From a virus, in the IMG/VR virus record IMGVR_UViG_3300044825_001871, positions 92,236 through 156,235 of that record: a stretch of 64,000 nt of DNA. One strand, given 5' to 3'. Positions 57,175 through 64,000 of the stretch are shown one piece after another. The number at the start of each line of letters is the position of its first letter. Position 1 is the first letter of the stretch. The translations under genes were made by a program, and so were the position numbers. Under the pieces are notes generated by a model. It made no database searches. It was given only the letters and a program-made list of their open reading frames with translations, and had not been told where the DNA came from.

Positions 57175-57853
57175 CTTACATAACTTTTTTAAATTTTATG
57201 ATGAAAAAAATCCTAATCACGTTAAAGCAGTTCAGTGGTTAGAAGATCATTTACCAAATAAGTTTCTTGAAGATAATGTAGACTGGGCTGAAATCTATCG
57301 TGGAAAAAAGTCTAGTGCTGCAGTAGCATCTACATCAACTTCTCCTGCTCCTGCAGCATCTTCTTCACCTGCTCCAGTGGGTGGTGATGATGTGCCAATG
57401 ATGGGAATTAAGTTAATTAAAGAATTTGAAGGATGTCATTTAAATGCATATCCCGACCCTCTTACAGGCGGACTTCCAATTACAATTGGTTGGGGTTCTA
57501 CAAGAGATAAAAATGGACAACCATTCCAAATGGGTGATTCAATCACTCAAGCGGAAGCAGATGAATTGTTAATTACTCAGTGTAAGAACCAGTTCCTCCC
57601 TGCTCTAAGAAAAATTCCACATTGGGGTGAAATGTCAGATGGAAAAAGAGGCGCTCTGCTCAGCTTTGCTTATAATCTTGGTGCCGGTTTTTACGGCGGT
57701 GATAACTTTAATACTATTACTAAACGCCTGAAAAATAAAGAGTGGGATTTAGTTCCCGATGCTCTTTATCTCTATCGCAATCCTGGGTCTAACGTAGAAG
57801 CAGGTTTAGCACGTAGAAGAAAGGCAGAAGGTGAAGCTTGGAAAAAAGGTTAA
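57161..57853 (+). CDS. GH24 endolysin (T4 lysozyme-type muramidase)
   Basis: 230 residues. N-terminal module (IDLHNFFKFYDEKNPNH, VQWLEDHLP) shared with the upstream peptidase, then an Ala/Pro/Ser linker (about 52-78). The GH24 domain at about 83-228 has catalytic Glu in IKEFEGCHLNAYPDP and TIGWGST, and GALLSFAYNLGAG. It hydrolyses the glycan strands of peptidoglycan. Confidence 0.92.
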   Translation: MARIDLHNFFKFYDEKNPNHVKAVQWLEDHLPNKFLEDNVDWAEIYRGKKSSAAVASTSTSPAPAASSSPAPVGGDDVPMMGIKLIKEFEGCHLNAYPDPLTGGLPITIGWGSTRDKNGQPFQMGDSITQAEADELLITQCKNQFLPALRKIPHWGEMSDGKRGALLSFAYNLGAGFYGGDNFNTITKRLKNKEWDLVPDALYLYRNPGSNVEAGLARRRKAEGEAWKKG

Positions 57854-57871
57854 CCTTACAAACTCACTAAA

Positions 57872-58297
57872 ATGGACCCTCAAAAGAAAAAAGAAGCTTG
57901 TATGAGTCAAATTATTCGTATTGCGATTTTGGGTTGGTCTGCCGCACTTCTTACGGCAAGTTATGCTGGTGCTCTTGCTAAGATGGACCCAACATTTATA
58001 GCAACGGTGTTTACTGCATCTGCTGCTACTTTTGGAATTAATACTATGAAGAAAGGTGGAGATGATGATGATGAAAAAAAGACTGAAGCAAAAAGAGAGG
58101 AGTTTGTAGAAACACCTCCAACACCTTCTACAGAGGCAGTAGTAGAACCAGTAGTAGAGGCAGTAGTTGAAGAAATAACTGTCGAACAACCATTGGTCCA
58201 AACTGGTTATAAAGAAGAAACTTCTCTTGAAGAAAGAGTTGAAGCTTTAGAAGCAAAAGTTGATGAAGAAAAACCCTATTCAAGAGGAGATCTCTAA
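57872..58297 (+). CDS. Two-span membrane protein, holin candidate
   Basis: 141 residues (a start at 57902, MSQIIRIAILG, is also possible). Two membrane segments, IIRIAILGWSAALLTASYAG (about 14-33) and FIATVFTASAATFGI (about 42-56), precede a long acidic tail (about 60-141). Position directly after two wall hydrolases suggests a holin; this is inference. Confidence 0.7.
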   Translation: MDPQKKKEACMSQIIRIAILGWSAALLTASYAGALAKMDPTFIATVFTASAATFGINTMKKGGDDDDEKKTEAKREEFVETPPTPSTEAVVEPVVEAVVEEITVEQPLVQTGYKEETSLEERVEALEAKVDEEKPYSRGDL

Positions 58298-58419
58298 TGG
58301 CAAAGTCTGCTAACAAAGGTAAAAAAGGTTCTGGTGGTGCTGGGTCTGCTAATAATAAGAAGCAGAACTCTGGTAATGCCAATGCCAAAAAGGCAAAGAA
58401 TGGTGGTAAGAAAAAGTGA
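58297..58419 (+). CDS. Very basic low-complexity peptide
   Basis: 40 residues, almost only Lys, Gly, Ala, Asn and Ser (MAKSANKGKKGSGG...). AGAGGAGA lies upstream and the start overlaps the previous stop by 1 nt. It may bind nucleic acid or a membrane. Function unknown. Confidence 0.65.
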   Translation: MAKSANKGKKGSGGAGSANNKKQNSGNANAKKAKNGGKKK

Positions 58420-58595
58420 TGGGATTCATCGCTTTTATGATTGTTGGATACACTGAGATTTCTCCAGGTGAATGCCAACTTGAATATTTTCGTTATAATG
58501 AAATACACTCACTAGTTGTACCATGCCAAGAGAATGGAATACTCCAAAGAGGGAGTGTTGGAATGCTCCAATCCATAAAATACTCCAAGCCATAG
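58419..58595 (+). CDS. Small hypothetical protein
   Basis: 58 residues, MGFIAFMIVGYTEISPGECQ..., hydrophobic start then Cys-containing segment. The start overlaps the preceding stop. Its 3' third overlaps the next gene by 73 nt, so the C-terminal part is less certain. Confidence 0.45.
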   Translation: MGFIAFMIVGYTEISPGECQLEYFRYNEIHSLVVPCQENGILQRGSVGMLQSIKYSKP

Positions 58596-58723
58596 ACAAT
58601 CACACCCGTCTTTTTATGGAGACGGGTGATTTTTGGCATGAAGAACAGGCCCAGATCTTGAGAAAATATGTAAAAGATTTGAAAGTCTGGATTCATAAAC
58701 AAGAAGGATGGTGGGATGAATGA
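58523..58723 (+). CDS. Small conserved hypothetical protein
   Basis: 66 residues, MPREWNTPKRECWNAPIHKI..., Trp-rich and helical, ending QEGWWDE. Overlaps the next gene by 4 nt. Function unknown. Confidence 0.62.
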   Translation: MPREWNTPKRECWNAPIHKILQAIDNHTRLFMETGDFWHEEQAQILRKYVKDLKVWIHKQEGWWDE

Positions 58724-59466
58724 AAAAATTTCTCACAACAATCGGTTTATCTTTAACTTTAACACTTCCTGCAATAGCAAATTCACTTGAACCAAAACAA
58801 CCTACAGTAAGACCTTACAGTGCAGAGGCAATGGGTTGTATGATACTTTTAGAATGTACAGAAGGTCTTGAAAAGTTATCTGCAGAATCTGAATTTTTAA
58901 AAGATCAGGATTTTGATCCTTTCAGAGAAGAAATAGTTAGGATTGTAACTGCTCTGGATAAACTTGAAGTTCCTGTTTATGTCGCACCAGAAAGATATTT
59001 CACTCCAAGAACAGTTGGTCTTTATAAACCAAATTATAATCGGTTCTTTATTAATGAAACTCTATTGAAAGATGAAAGAGAATTTCTTGGAACCTTAAGA
59101 CATGAAGGTTGGCATGTTGTTCAAGATGCTATGGGTGGTGGACTAAAAACTTCTTTTATGGCACAGGTTCATCAAGATAGTGAAATACCTGCCTGGGTAA
59201 TGAAAAATACACGATTAACTTATGAATCTATGATGCAGAGTCGTGCTATTCCTTGGGAAGCAGATGCCAACTGGGCAGAAGAGCAACTCAATCAAACTGC
59301 TAGGTATCTTGAAATGGCAGCACAAGGTCCATTGTGGGAACAGGTAACTCCAACTCCACTCACAAAAGAATGGTTGATTGGATGTGGATGGATGAAACCC
59401 CAAGATGGTTTGTATCCTTATTATCCAAATAAGAAAGTCCAGTATTGTACAGAAGGTAAGTATTGA
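58720..59466 (+). CDS. Secreted zincin-like metalloprotease candidate
   Basis: 248 residues. A signal peptide (MKKFLTTIGLSLTLTLPAIA) precedes a domain with zinc motif HEGWH in LRHEGWHVVQDA (about 127-138) and a possible third ligand Glu in PWEADANWAEEQL near 179. Acts outside the cytoplasm if exported. It could act on envelope proteins at lysis or in receptor alteration. Confidence 0.78.
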   Translation: MKKFLTTIGLSLTLTLPAIANSLEPKQPTVRPYSAEAMGCMILLECTEGLEKLSAESEFLKDQDFDPFREEIVRIVTALDKLEVPVYVAPERYFTPRTVGLYKPNYNRFFINETLLKDEREFLGTLRHEGWHVVQDAMGGGLKTSFMAQVHQDSEIPAWVMKNTRLTYESMMQSRAIPWEADANWAEEQLNQTARYLEMAAQGPLWEQVTPTPLTKEWLIGCGWMKPQDGLYPYYPNKKVQYCTEGKY

Positions 59467-59618
59467 TGGATCAGTTCCCTTGGGGTGTTGTTATAATATT
59501 ATCCTGCGGACTTGCTTTCACCGCATACATCATTTACTACATATTAAAGTTAGCACACGAGGAGATGCAAAATGAAGAATCTAGCAATCATTCTGTCAGC
59601 GACGAGTCTGGCAATTAG
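59466..59618 (+). CDS. Small single-span membrane protein
   Basis: 50 residues. MDQFPWGVVIILSCGLAFTA followed by YIIYYILKL gives one long membrane helix, then an acidic tail. The start overlaps the preceding stop (ATGA) and the 3' end overlaps the next gene by 47 nt. Confidence 0.65.
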   Translation: MDQFPWGVVIILSCGLAFTAYIIYYILKLAHEEMQNEESSNHSVSDESGN

Positions 59619-59784
59619 CGGAGCACTTTGTTATGGTGCTTATGTAACTTATAAAAAAGCAGAAGCAATTCTTAATAATCCAGAAGAATTTGTTGGTGCT
59701 GTTGTAGAGAAACAAGTCTCTAAAGCATTTGAAAAACTACCTATTCCTAAACTAAATACTCAGAAGTTCGGATTACCTTTCTAA
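59572..59784 (+). CDS. Small membrane-anchored hypothetical protein
   Basis: 70 residues. N-terminal hydrophobic segment LAIILSATSLAISGALCYGA (signal anchor), then a helical charged part and PIPKLNTQKFGLPF. GAGGAG lies 9 nt before the ATG. Overlaps the nuclease gene by 1 nt. Confidence 0.7.
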   Translation: MKNLAIILSATSLAISGALCYGAYVTYKKAEAILNNPEEFVGAVVEKQVSKAFEKLPIPKLNTQKFGLPF

Positions 59785-60215
59785 TGGCAGATAAAGATCC
59801 TTATGTTTATAGAATCAAATCAGTAAGTAGAGTAGTTGATGGTGACACAATCGATGCTGATATTGACCTTGGTTTCGATATTTCTCTTACTAAGCGAATA
59901 CGTCTTGCTGGCGTTGATACTCCAGAAAGTCGCACAACTGACAAAGCAGAAAAAGCACTTGGATTAGATGCAAAGAATTGGTTGAAGCATCGTTTGGAAG
60001 AGGTAAAAGACATCATTATTCGCACAGAACTTCCAGATTCTACTGAAAAGTATGGTAGAATCATTGGACATCTTTATATTAATGGTGAAGAAGTATCTTT
60101 GAATAATCAAATGATTACTGAAGGATACGCTCTTGCTTATGACGGCGGAACAAAAGATAAAGACTGGAAACCTCTTCGTGAAATCAGAAGAAGAAATGGA
60201 ACTCTTGTAGAATGA
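59784..60215 (+). CDS. Staphylococcal nuclease-like (SNase) protein
   Basis: 143 residues. SNase pattern: RVVDGDTIDADID (about 16-28), RIRLAGVDTPESR (catalytic Arg and Glu, about 39-51), KYGRIIGHL (second Arg, about 90-98). No signal peptide is seen, so it may act in the cytoplasm, for example in host DNA breakdown, or be released at lysis. Confidence 0.88.
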   Translation: MADKDPYVYRIKSVSRVVDGDTIDADIDLGFDISLTKRIRLAGVDTPESRTTDKAEKALGLDAKNWLKHRLEEVKDIIIRTELPDSTEKYGRIIGHLYINGEEVSLNNQMITEGYALAYDGGTKDKDWKPLREIRRRNGTLVE

Positions 60216-60451
60216 AACTTCTCATCTTAGACGTATTAATAGTTCTAAGACTATTAACTAATGATGGGATAATGCTTGAGAATAGAAGACCTATACCTAA
60301 ACGTCAACCGCCAGAGGTTATACGTTTTGTTAGGAGACCCGCACGAAGAGGGCGTAAAAAATCTTTACAATTTGATACTAATTTGTTAAATAGTAAGGAT
60401 TTGTTTAAGTTGTTACAAAATGACAACGGCACCAACAAAAGAAAAGCGTAA
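60212..60451 (+). CDS. Small basic hypothetical protein
   Basis: 79 residues. Hydrophobic start (MKLLILDVLIVLRLL) then a strongly basic Pro/Arg-rich part (RPIPKRQPPEVIRFVRRPAR). Overlaps both neighbours. Function unknown. Confidence 0.55.
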   Translation: MKLLILDVLIVLRLLTNDGIMLENRRPIPKRQPPEVIRFVRRPARRGRKKSLQFDTNLLNSKDLFKLLQNDNGTNKRKA

Positions 60452-60554
60452 AGAAGAAAAGGATAATATTTTTCTAGAAATTCTTTATAATGTTTTAGTT
60501 CAATTGCCAGCAGTGATTGTTGTGTGGATTATTTCTAAATTTACTTCAGATTGA
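60420..60554 (+). CDS. Small membrane peptide
   Basis: 44 residues, charged N-terminus (TKEKRKEEKDN) and one membrane helix (VLVQLPAVIVVWIISKF). Its end overlaps the 3' end of the convergent minus-strand gene by 9 nt. Confidence 0.55.
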   Translation: MTTAPTKEKRKEEKDNIFLEILYNVLVQLPAVIVVWIISKFTSD

Positions 60555-61403
60555 AAACTTAGCAGATAATTTTTTAGCAATCTTTTTAGCGGGGGCAAAG
60601 AGAGACTTAAATCTTTCTTTGCCTTCTTTTGTGAATTTATCTTTGATAATATCATCAATAATAATTTTATTATCAATCTCATAGAGAGCATTGATTTCGA
60701 CTTGATCGCGGATATATTGTTCTACATTAGTTACTTGTTCTATTAGACGAGTTCCTTCGGAAGAGTATTCGAAGATATCAATGTGCCCACCTTCTGCTAG
60801 GACGTAATGCAAAACTGGTTTGACTTGTTTGATTTTAATCTTAAACTTATTCTTTGTTGCTTCTTTGATGATTGGTTCCGCTGCATTTTTAACTACATTC
60901 AAAACTGTTGTAGATACCATTGTTGCCGCAGTAGTTACTACTGCGACAGCACCAGCCGTAGCAACAAGAGAAGGATCAGGTAAATTAATATCGATTCCAC
61001 TGATAGTAAAGGTTGGTGTAGTTGGTTTATCTGCAGGTATTTCTGCTATTGGAGTTTGTGGTTGTTGAGTTAATTGTTGAACAGCAGGTGGAAGTTCTGG
61101 TGGTTTAGTATCTGGTAATCCTCTTTCTTTTGGTTTTTCTTCCTGCTGTTGTTTTTCACGATCTGCTTTTACAGCAGCATCAAATTCTTCTTGTGTTGGT
61201 ACATTAATTACAGGATAAGGAATTTTTGGACTTGGCATTTCAAACACTGGTAATGCCAATCCTTTAGTCACTGGAGCATCTATACTTTGTGATATTGGTG
61301 GTTCTATTTTTGGAATAATACTTGGACCACTAATACCAATTTTTGGTATTTCGGACTTTATTGTGGTTATATTAGTACTACTTAGTTGTTGTATTGGTTC
61401 CAT
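60546..61403 (-). CDS. Hypothetical protein of the minus-strand operon, with internal hydrophobic segment
   Basis: 285 residues. The first 130 residues are rich in Pro, Ile, Ser and Gln (PKIEPPISQSIDAPV, a Lys/Glu/Gln stretch near 80-92). A hydrophobic segment, SLVATAGAVAVVTTAATMV, is at about 149-167. The C-terminal 100 residues are charged (DQVEINALYEIDNKII...) and end in a basic helix (APAKKIAKKLSAKFSI). It has no signal peptide. Last gene of the four-gene operon, overlapping the one upstream by 26 nt. Function unknown. Confidence 0.75.
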   Translation of the reverse strand: MEPIQQLSSTNITTIKSEIPKIGISGPSIIPKIEPPISQSIDAPVTKGLALPVFEMPSPKIPYPVINVPTQEEFDAAVKADREKQQQEEKPKERGLPDTKPPELPPAVQQLTQQPQTPIAEIPADKPTTPTFTISGIDINLPDPSLVATAGAVAVVTTAATMVSTTVLNVVKNAAEPIIKEATKNKFKIKIKQVKPVLHYVLAEGGHIDIFEYSSEGTRLIEQVTNVEQYIRDQVEINALYEIDNKIIIDDIIKDKFTKEGKERFKSLFAPAKKIAKKLSAKFSI

Positions 61404-61947
61404 TTGGATACCTCACAACTACGTCAGCACAGATTTTGTAGTATGGACTATCGGGATGAAATGTAATTCCTGTCTTAATCGCCTCACCGCATTTTAATAA
61501 TCTAACTAATTCAAAATCTAATCTTGCTTTATCAGTTTCTGCTTGCTGTCTGGCAATTTCAGTTGCTGCTCTTTTTCTGCACAAGTCCATTAGATTCACA
61601 TCCAATGGAATATTCAAACCAGCAGAAATTCCCCAGTTACCATTTCTTGAAGCAAAACTTTCTGGATCATCACTATTATTGCCACTATGCATTAAAAACG
61701 GGGAGATACTGAATGTTGCTCCTTGACAACTAACTCCACCACCATAAGTATTTAAAGCATAAGGACCTTGTAATACCTGAACCGCCTGGTTTGTTACGTT
61801 ACCAGTAGCAGATGCAGAAGGACCAGCAATATTAGTATTAGAAGGAGCGGGAGTGCTTTGTGCAAATGCAGTCCCTGTTGAAATTATTGCGTAAAGACAG
61901 AAATTGATGTAGTGGTTGATTGAGTTTCTGTGGTGCGATCTATCCAT
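61378..61947 (-). CDS. Secreted hypothetical protein of the minus-strand operon
   Basis: 189 residues. A signal peptide ends at STGTAFAQ (about 23-30). The mature protein is Ser/Asn/Thr/Gly rich (PAPSNTNIAGPSASATGNVT) with GISAGLNIPLDVNLMDLCRK and a helical part (ARQQAETDKARLDFELVRL), and Cys at about 79, 128, 157 and 176. It may form an exported complex with its neighbours. Its start overlaps the upstream gene by 64 nt. Confidence 0.72.
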   Translation of the reverse strand: MDRSHHRNSINHYINFCLYAIISTGTAFAQSTPAPSNTNIAGPSASATGNVTNQAVQVLQGPYALNTYGGGVSCQGATFSISPFLMHSGNNSDDPESFASRNGNWGISAGLNIPLDVNLMDLCRKRAATEIARQQAETDKARLDFELVRLLKCGEAIKTGITFHPDSPYYKICADVVVRYPNGTNTTTK

Positions 61948-62243
61948 GTCTCTTTTGCCACTCCAGGGCCAAGGTAGGTTTCTGAAAACTGGAATGGAGC
62001 ACCTTGAGTCATAATTGAATACCCAGCACCCCGCTGAGGTACACCAGGAATGTTAATGTTAGTTCCAGTTACAGTATACGATTCGCCAGTTGTATATTCA
62101 ACTTGACGAATTGTTTCTATTACTTTTGTAGTTGATTCTGTGGTTGCATTGATTGTACCCCTAGTAAAATTAGGCACAACACTTTCAGCTAGGGCAGGAC
62201 AAGAAAACCCTAGCAGGAGCAACCCTGCTAGGATATTTTTCAT
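61884..62243 (-). CDS. Secreted hypothetical protein, paralogue of the next upstream gene
   Basis: 119 residues. Signal peptide MKNILAGLLLLGFSCPALAE. The mature part shares the order SYTVTGTNINIPG..., YSIMTQGAPFQFSET and a Thr/Ser-rich end with the protein at 62240-62731. Beta-strand-rich; could be a surface fibre, pilus-like or envelope protein. Overlaps the upstream gene by 4 nt. Confidence 0.75.
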   Translation of the reverse strand: MKNILAGLLLLGFSCPALAESVVPNFTRGTINATTESTTKVIETIRQVEYTTGESYTVTGTNINIPGVPQRGAGYSIMTQGAPFQFSETYLGPGVAKETWIDRTTETQSTTTSISVFTQ

Positions 62244-62731
62244 TTGAATACGCTCAGTTCAATACTACGTTGTCCTGTAGCAGTAGTACCAGCACCACCA
62301 GCAGTAACAGTAGGAACACCTGTGGCAGAGAGAGTTCCTGCGAGTGAACCTTTATCTCCACCTGGTTGAGTGATACTATCACCATAAAGATTTGGCGAAC
62401 CAACAACACCATTAGTAACAGTTTGAGAGGTTACTGGTACATCACCGATGGCAGCAGTTTCTGAAAATGTGAATGCTTGTCCATCAGTATTGATTTCATA
62501 AGTTCCGTCAGTGATAGATGCTGGGGTTGTTGCGGAACCAGAACCAACTCCACCGAGTGTAGTTACTTTAATATTCGTTCCTGATGCTGAGTATGAACTA
62601 CCAATTCTTGTAGATTGAATCGCAGCACCATCAACTTTTAATTGGACGGAATCAGTAATTCTTGATGTAATTTCAGCAGCATTAACTGGAATGGTAAAGA
62701 ATAACGAAAAGGCTAATAGAAGTCTTTTCAT
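62240..62731 (-). CDS. Secreted hypothetical protein, first gene of the minus-strand operon
   Basis: 163 residues from the ATG at 62731 (complement), with signal peptide MKRLLLAFSLFFTIPVNAAE. The mature part has SYSASGTNIKVTTLGG, YEINTDGQAFTFSET and a Gly/Thr/Ala-rich C-terminus (PTVTAGGAGTTATGQRS). Longer upstream extension in frame (to 62821) has no signal function and crosses the psbA promoter. Paralogue of the next gene. Confidence 0.75.
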   Translation of the reverse strand: MKRLLLAFSLFFTIPVNAAEITSRITDSVQLKVDGAAIQSTRIGSSYSASGTNIKVTTLGGVGSGSATTPASITDGTYEINTDGQAFTFSETAAIGDVPVTSQTVTNGVVGSPNLYGDSITQPGGDKGSLAGTLSATGVPTVTAGGAGTTATGQRSIELSVFK

Positions 62732-62778
62732 TTTCTTGTTGTGATAAACACTATTCTTATTTAGCAGGATAAAGGTGG

Positions 62779-62807
62779 TTGACACAGGCGGCAAACCGTA
62801 GTATGAT
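62779..62807 (+). promoter_or_regulatory. psbA: Sigma70-type promoter upstream of psbA
   Basis: TTGACA (62779-62784), 17-nt spacer, TATGAT (62802-62807). The leader to psbA is about 160 nt and contains the inverted segments CACCCGTT and ATGGGTGT near 62870-62888. No strong dyad lies over the promoter. Confidence 0.75.
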
Positions 62808-62975
62808 AAATAGGTAAACAAATGTTACGGATTTCTCATAAATCTTAACATTGTTAAACACCCGTTAACCGAGACCTATGGGTGTATAAATTACGTCTCT
62901 CATATCTCAGTTAAGGGTACTGAGAAATAGTAACTCCACCATTTCCCTGATGGTCTTACTACTCTTTTAAAACAA

Positions 62976-63872
62976 ATGACTGCTTCAATCGCTTCACGCC
63001 GTTCTGGCGAAAACCTCTGGGAACAATTCTGCCAGTGGGTAACTTCAACCGATAACCGTCTTTATGTCGGTTGGTTCGGAGTTCTCATGATTCCTTGCTT
63101 ACTTGCTGCTACGACTTGTTTCATCATCGCATTCATCGGTGCTCCTCCTGTGGACATTGATGGTATCCGTGAACCTGTATCTGGTTCACTCATGTACGGA
63201 AACAACATCATCTCTGGTGCTGTAATTCCTTCGTCCAACGCAATTGGACTGCACTTTTATCCTATCTGGGAAGCTGCTTCTCTTGATGAGTGGCTCTATA
63301 ACGGTGGTCCATTCCAACTTGTTGTGTTCCACTTTCTGATTGGTATTTACGCCTATATGGGTCGTGAGTGGGAACTTTCTTATCGTCTTGGTATGCGTCC
63401 TTGGATCTGCGTTGCTTATAGCGCACCTGTTGCTGCTGCGAGTGCAGTGTTCCTGGTCTATCCTTTCGGTCAAGGTTCTTTCTCTGATGCGATGCCTCTG
63501 GGTATCTCTGGTACGTTCAACTACATGCTTGTCTTCCAAGCAGAACACAATATCCTGATGCACCCCTTCCACATGCTTGGAGTTGCTGGTGTGTTCGGTG
63601 GTTCACTTTTCAGTGCTATGCACGGTTCACTGGTGACTTCTTCACTGGTTCGTGAAACTACTGAGAACGAGTCACAGAACTATGGATACAAGTTCGGTCA
63701 AGAAGAAGAGACCTACAACATCTTGGCTGCCCACGGTTACTTCGGTCGCCTGATCTTCCAATACGCCACGTTCAACAACTCTCGTTCGCTACACTTCTTC
63801 CTTGCTGCTTGGCCTGTAGTTGGAATCTGGTTTGCTGCTCTTGGTGTTTCCACGATGGCTTTTAACCTCAAT
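62976..63872 (+). CDS. psbA: Photosystem II D1 protein, exon 1
   Basis: 299 residues of D1, matching cyanobacterial PsbA to MAFNLN, where the protein should continue with GFNFNQS but the DNA switches to unrelated sequence with a stop 8 codons later (RRGPVLAI). An intron therefore begins at about 63873, and exon 2 (about 60 codons) lies beyond the window. The residue equivalent to D1-130 is Glu (GREWELS), as in the high-light D1 form. The protein keeps photosystem II repaired during infection. It is divergent from the minus-strand operon. Confidence 0.95.
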
Positions 63873-64000
63873 CGTCGGGGTCCCGTCTTAGCAATTTGAC
63901 GGTAAACTTTGGGTGAATTGCTGGAAGCCCTCCATAAATGGGTAATCAGCAGCCAAGTCCAAGACGCTTCTTGGAAAGGTTCAGAGACTAGTCGGTTTTC
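63873..64000 (+). other. Group I intron in psbA (5' part)
   Basis: Classic group I core elements are visible: P element GAATTGCTGGAA (about 63915-63926), Q/R region AATCAGCAGCCAAG (about 63943-63956) and S region GTTCAGAGACTA (about 63979-63990). The exon ends with U (AAU), as expected for a group I 5' splice site. The intron runs off the end of the window. S-PM2-type cyanophages are known to carry a group I intron in psbA. Confidence 0.9.

Noticed and set aside
57872-58297. Photosystem or transporter protein for the two-span membrane gene
   Set aside because: No pigment or substrate motif; position after two wall hydrolases fits a holin better, though unproven.
1-64000. CRISPR array, insertion sequence, integrase or attachment site
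   Set aside because: No regularly spaced repeats, transposase or integrase motif were seen; the mobile elements are endonuclease genes and the psbA intron.

Overview
This window is a 64 kb piece of a marine T4-like cyanomyovirus, most likely infecting Synechococcus or Prochlorococcus. The T4 replication set is in its usual cyanophage order (sliding clamp 45, clamp loader 44 and 62, regA, DNA polymerase 43, uvsX, helicase 41, later primase 61, nrdA and nrdB). It is combined with cyanophage host-like genes: cobS, hsp20, mazG, pstS, two hli genes and psbA. T4-type late promoters (TATAAATA) and sigma70-type early promoters (TTGACA-N16/17-TATAAT-like) can both be read directly. Nearly all genes are on the + strand; a four-gene block at 60.5-62.7 kb is the only supported minus-strand unit.

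Layout. 0-3.3 kb: a VWA-domain gene (cut by the window start) and its MoxR/CobS AAA+ partner, with a putative capsid cargo gene between them. 3.3-15.0 kb: replication and nucleotide genes, with a GIY-YIG endonuclease and a Dam methylase inserted. 15.0-23.0 kb: an accessory block with a zincin-like protein, three further putative capsid-targeted proteins (one with a nucleotidyltransferase domain, one with a HAD phosphatase domain and EF-hand-like loops), a possible nuclease and a virion-type protein. 23.1-30.0 kb: primase, ribonucleotide reductase, a second GIY-YIG gene, a lysozyme-like gene and small genes. 30.0-32.4 kb: six tRNA genes (Arg, Leu, Gly, Asn, Val, Ser) with an HNH endonuclease, duplicated palindromic promoters, a run of hairpins and a Dps-like ferritin. 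32.4-35.4 kb: start of the glycan cluster. 35.4-38.0 kb: small membrane and hypothetical genes, three more tRNAs (Pro, Ile, Met) and a solitary Phd-like antitoxin. 38.0-52.3 kb: a tightly overlapping glycan operon (GDP-mannose epimerase, sugar dehydrogenase, GDP-mannose dehydratase, split HldE-like pair, at least eight glycosyltransferase-like genes, methyltransferases, NAD synthetase). 52.3-56.3 kb: host-takeover and stress genes (porin, pstS with a Pho-box-like promoter, two hli, peroxiredoxin). 56.4-60.6 kb: lysis and secreted genes (C39-like peptidase, GH24 lysozyme, holin candidate, secreted zincin, nuclease). 60.5-62.7 kb: minus-strand operon of signal-peptide proteins. 62.8-64.0 kb: psbA, interrupted by a group I intron that runs off the window.

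How it fits together. The phage copies its DNA with its own replisome and makes deoxynucleotides with NrdAB. It appears to keep host photosynthesis and phosphate uptake running (PsbA, Hli, PstS, porin). It probably changes the cell-surface polysaccharide or decorates its own virion with the glycan cluster, and lyses the cell with at least two wall enzymes that share an N-terminal module. The least explained features are the proteins with capsid-targeting-like N-termini, one of which has an in-frame amber codon before a conserved tail; the dyads built into most early promoters; the hairpin run in the tRNA cluster; and the minus-strand secreted-protein operon.
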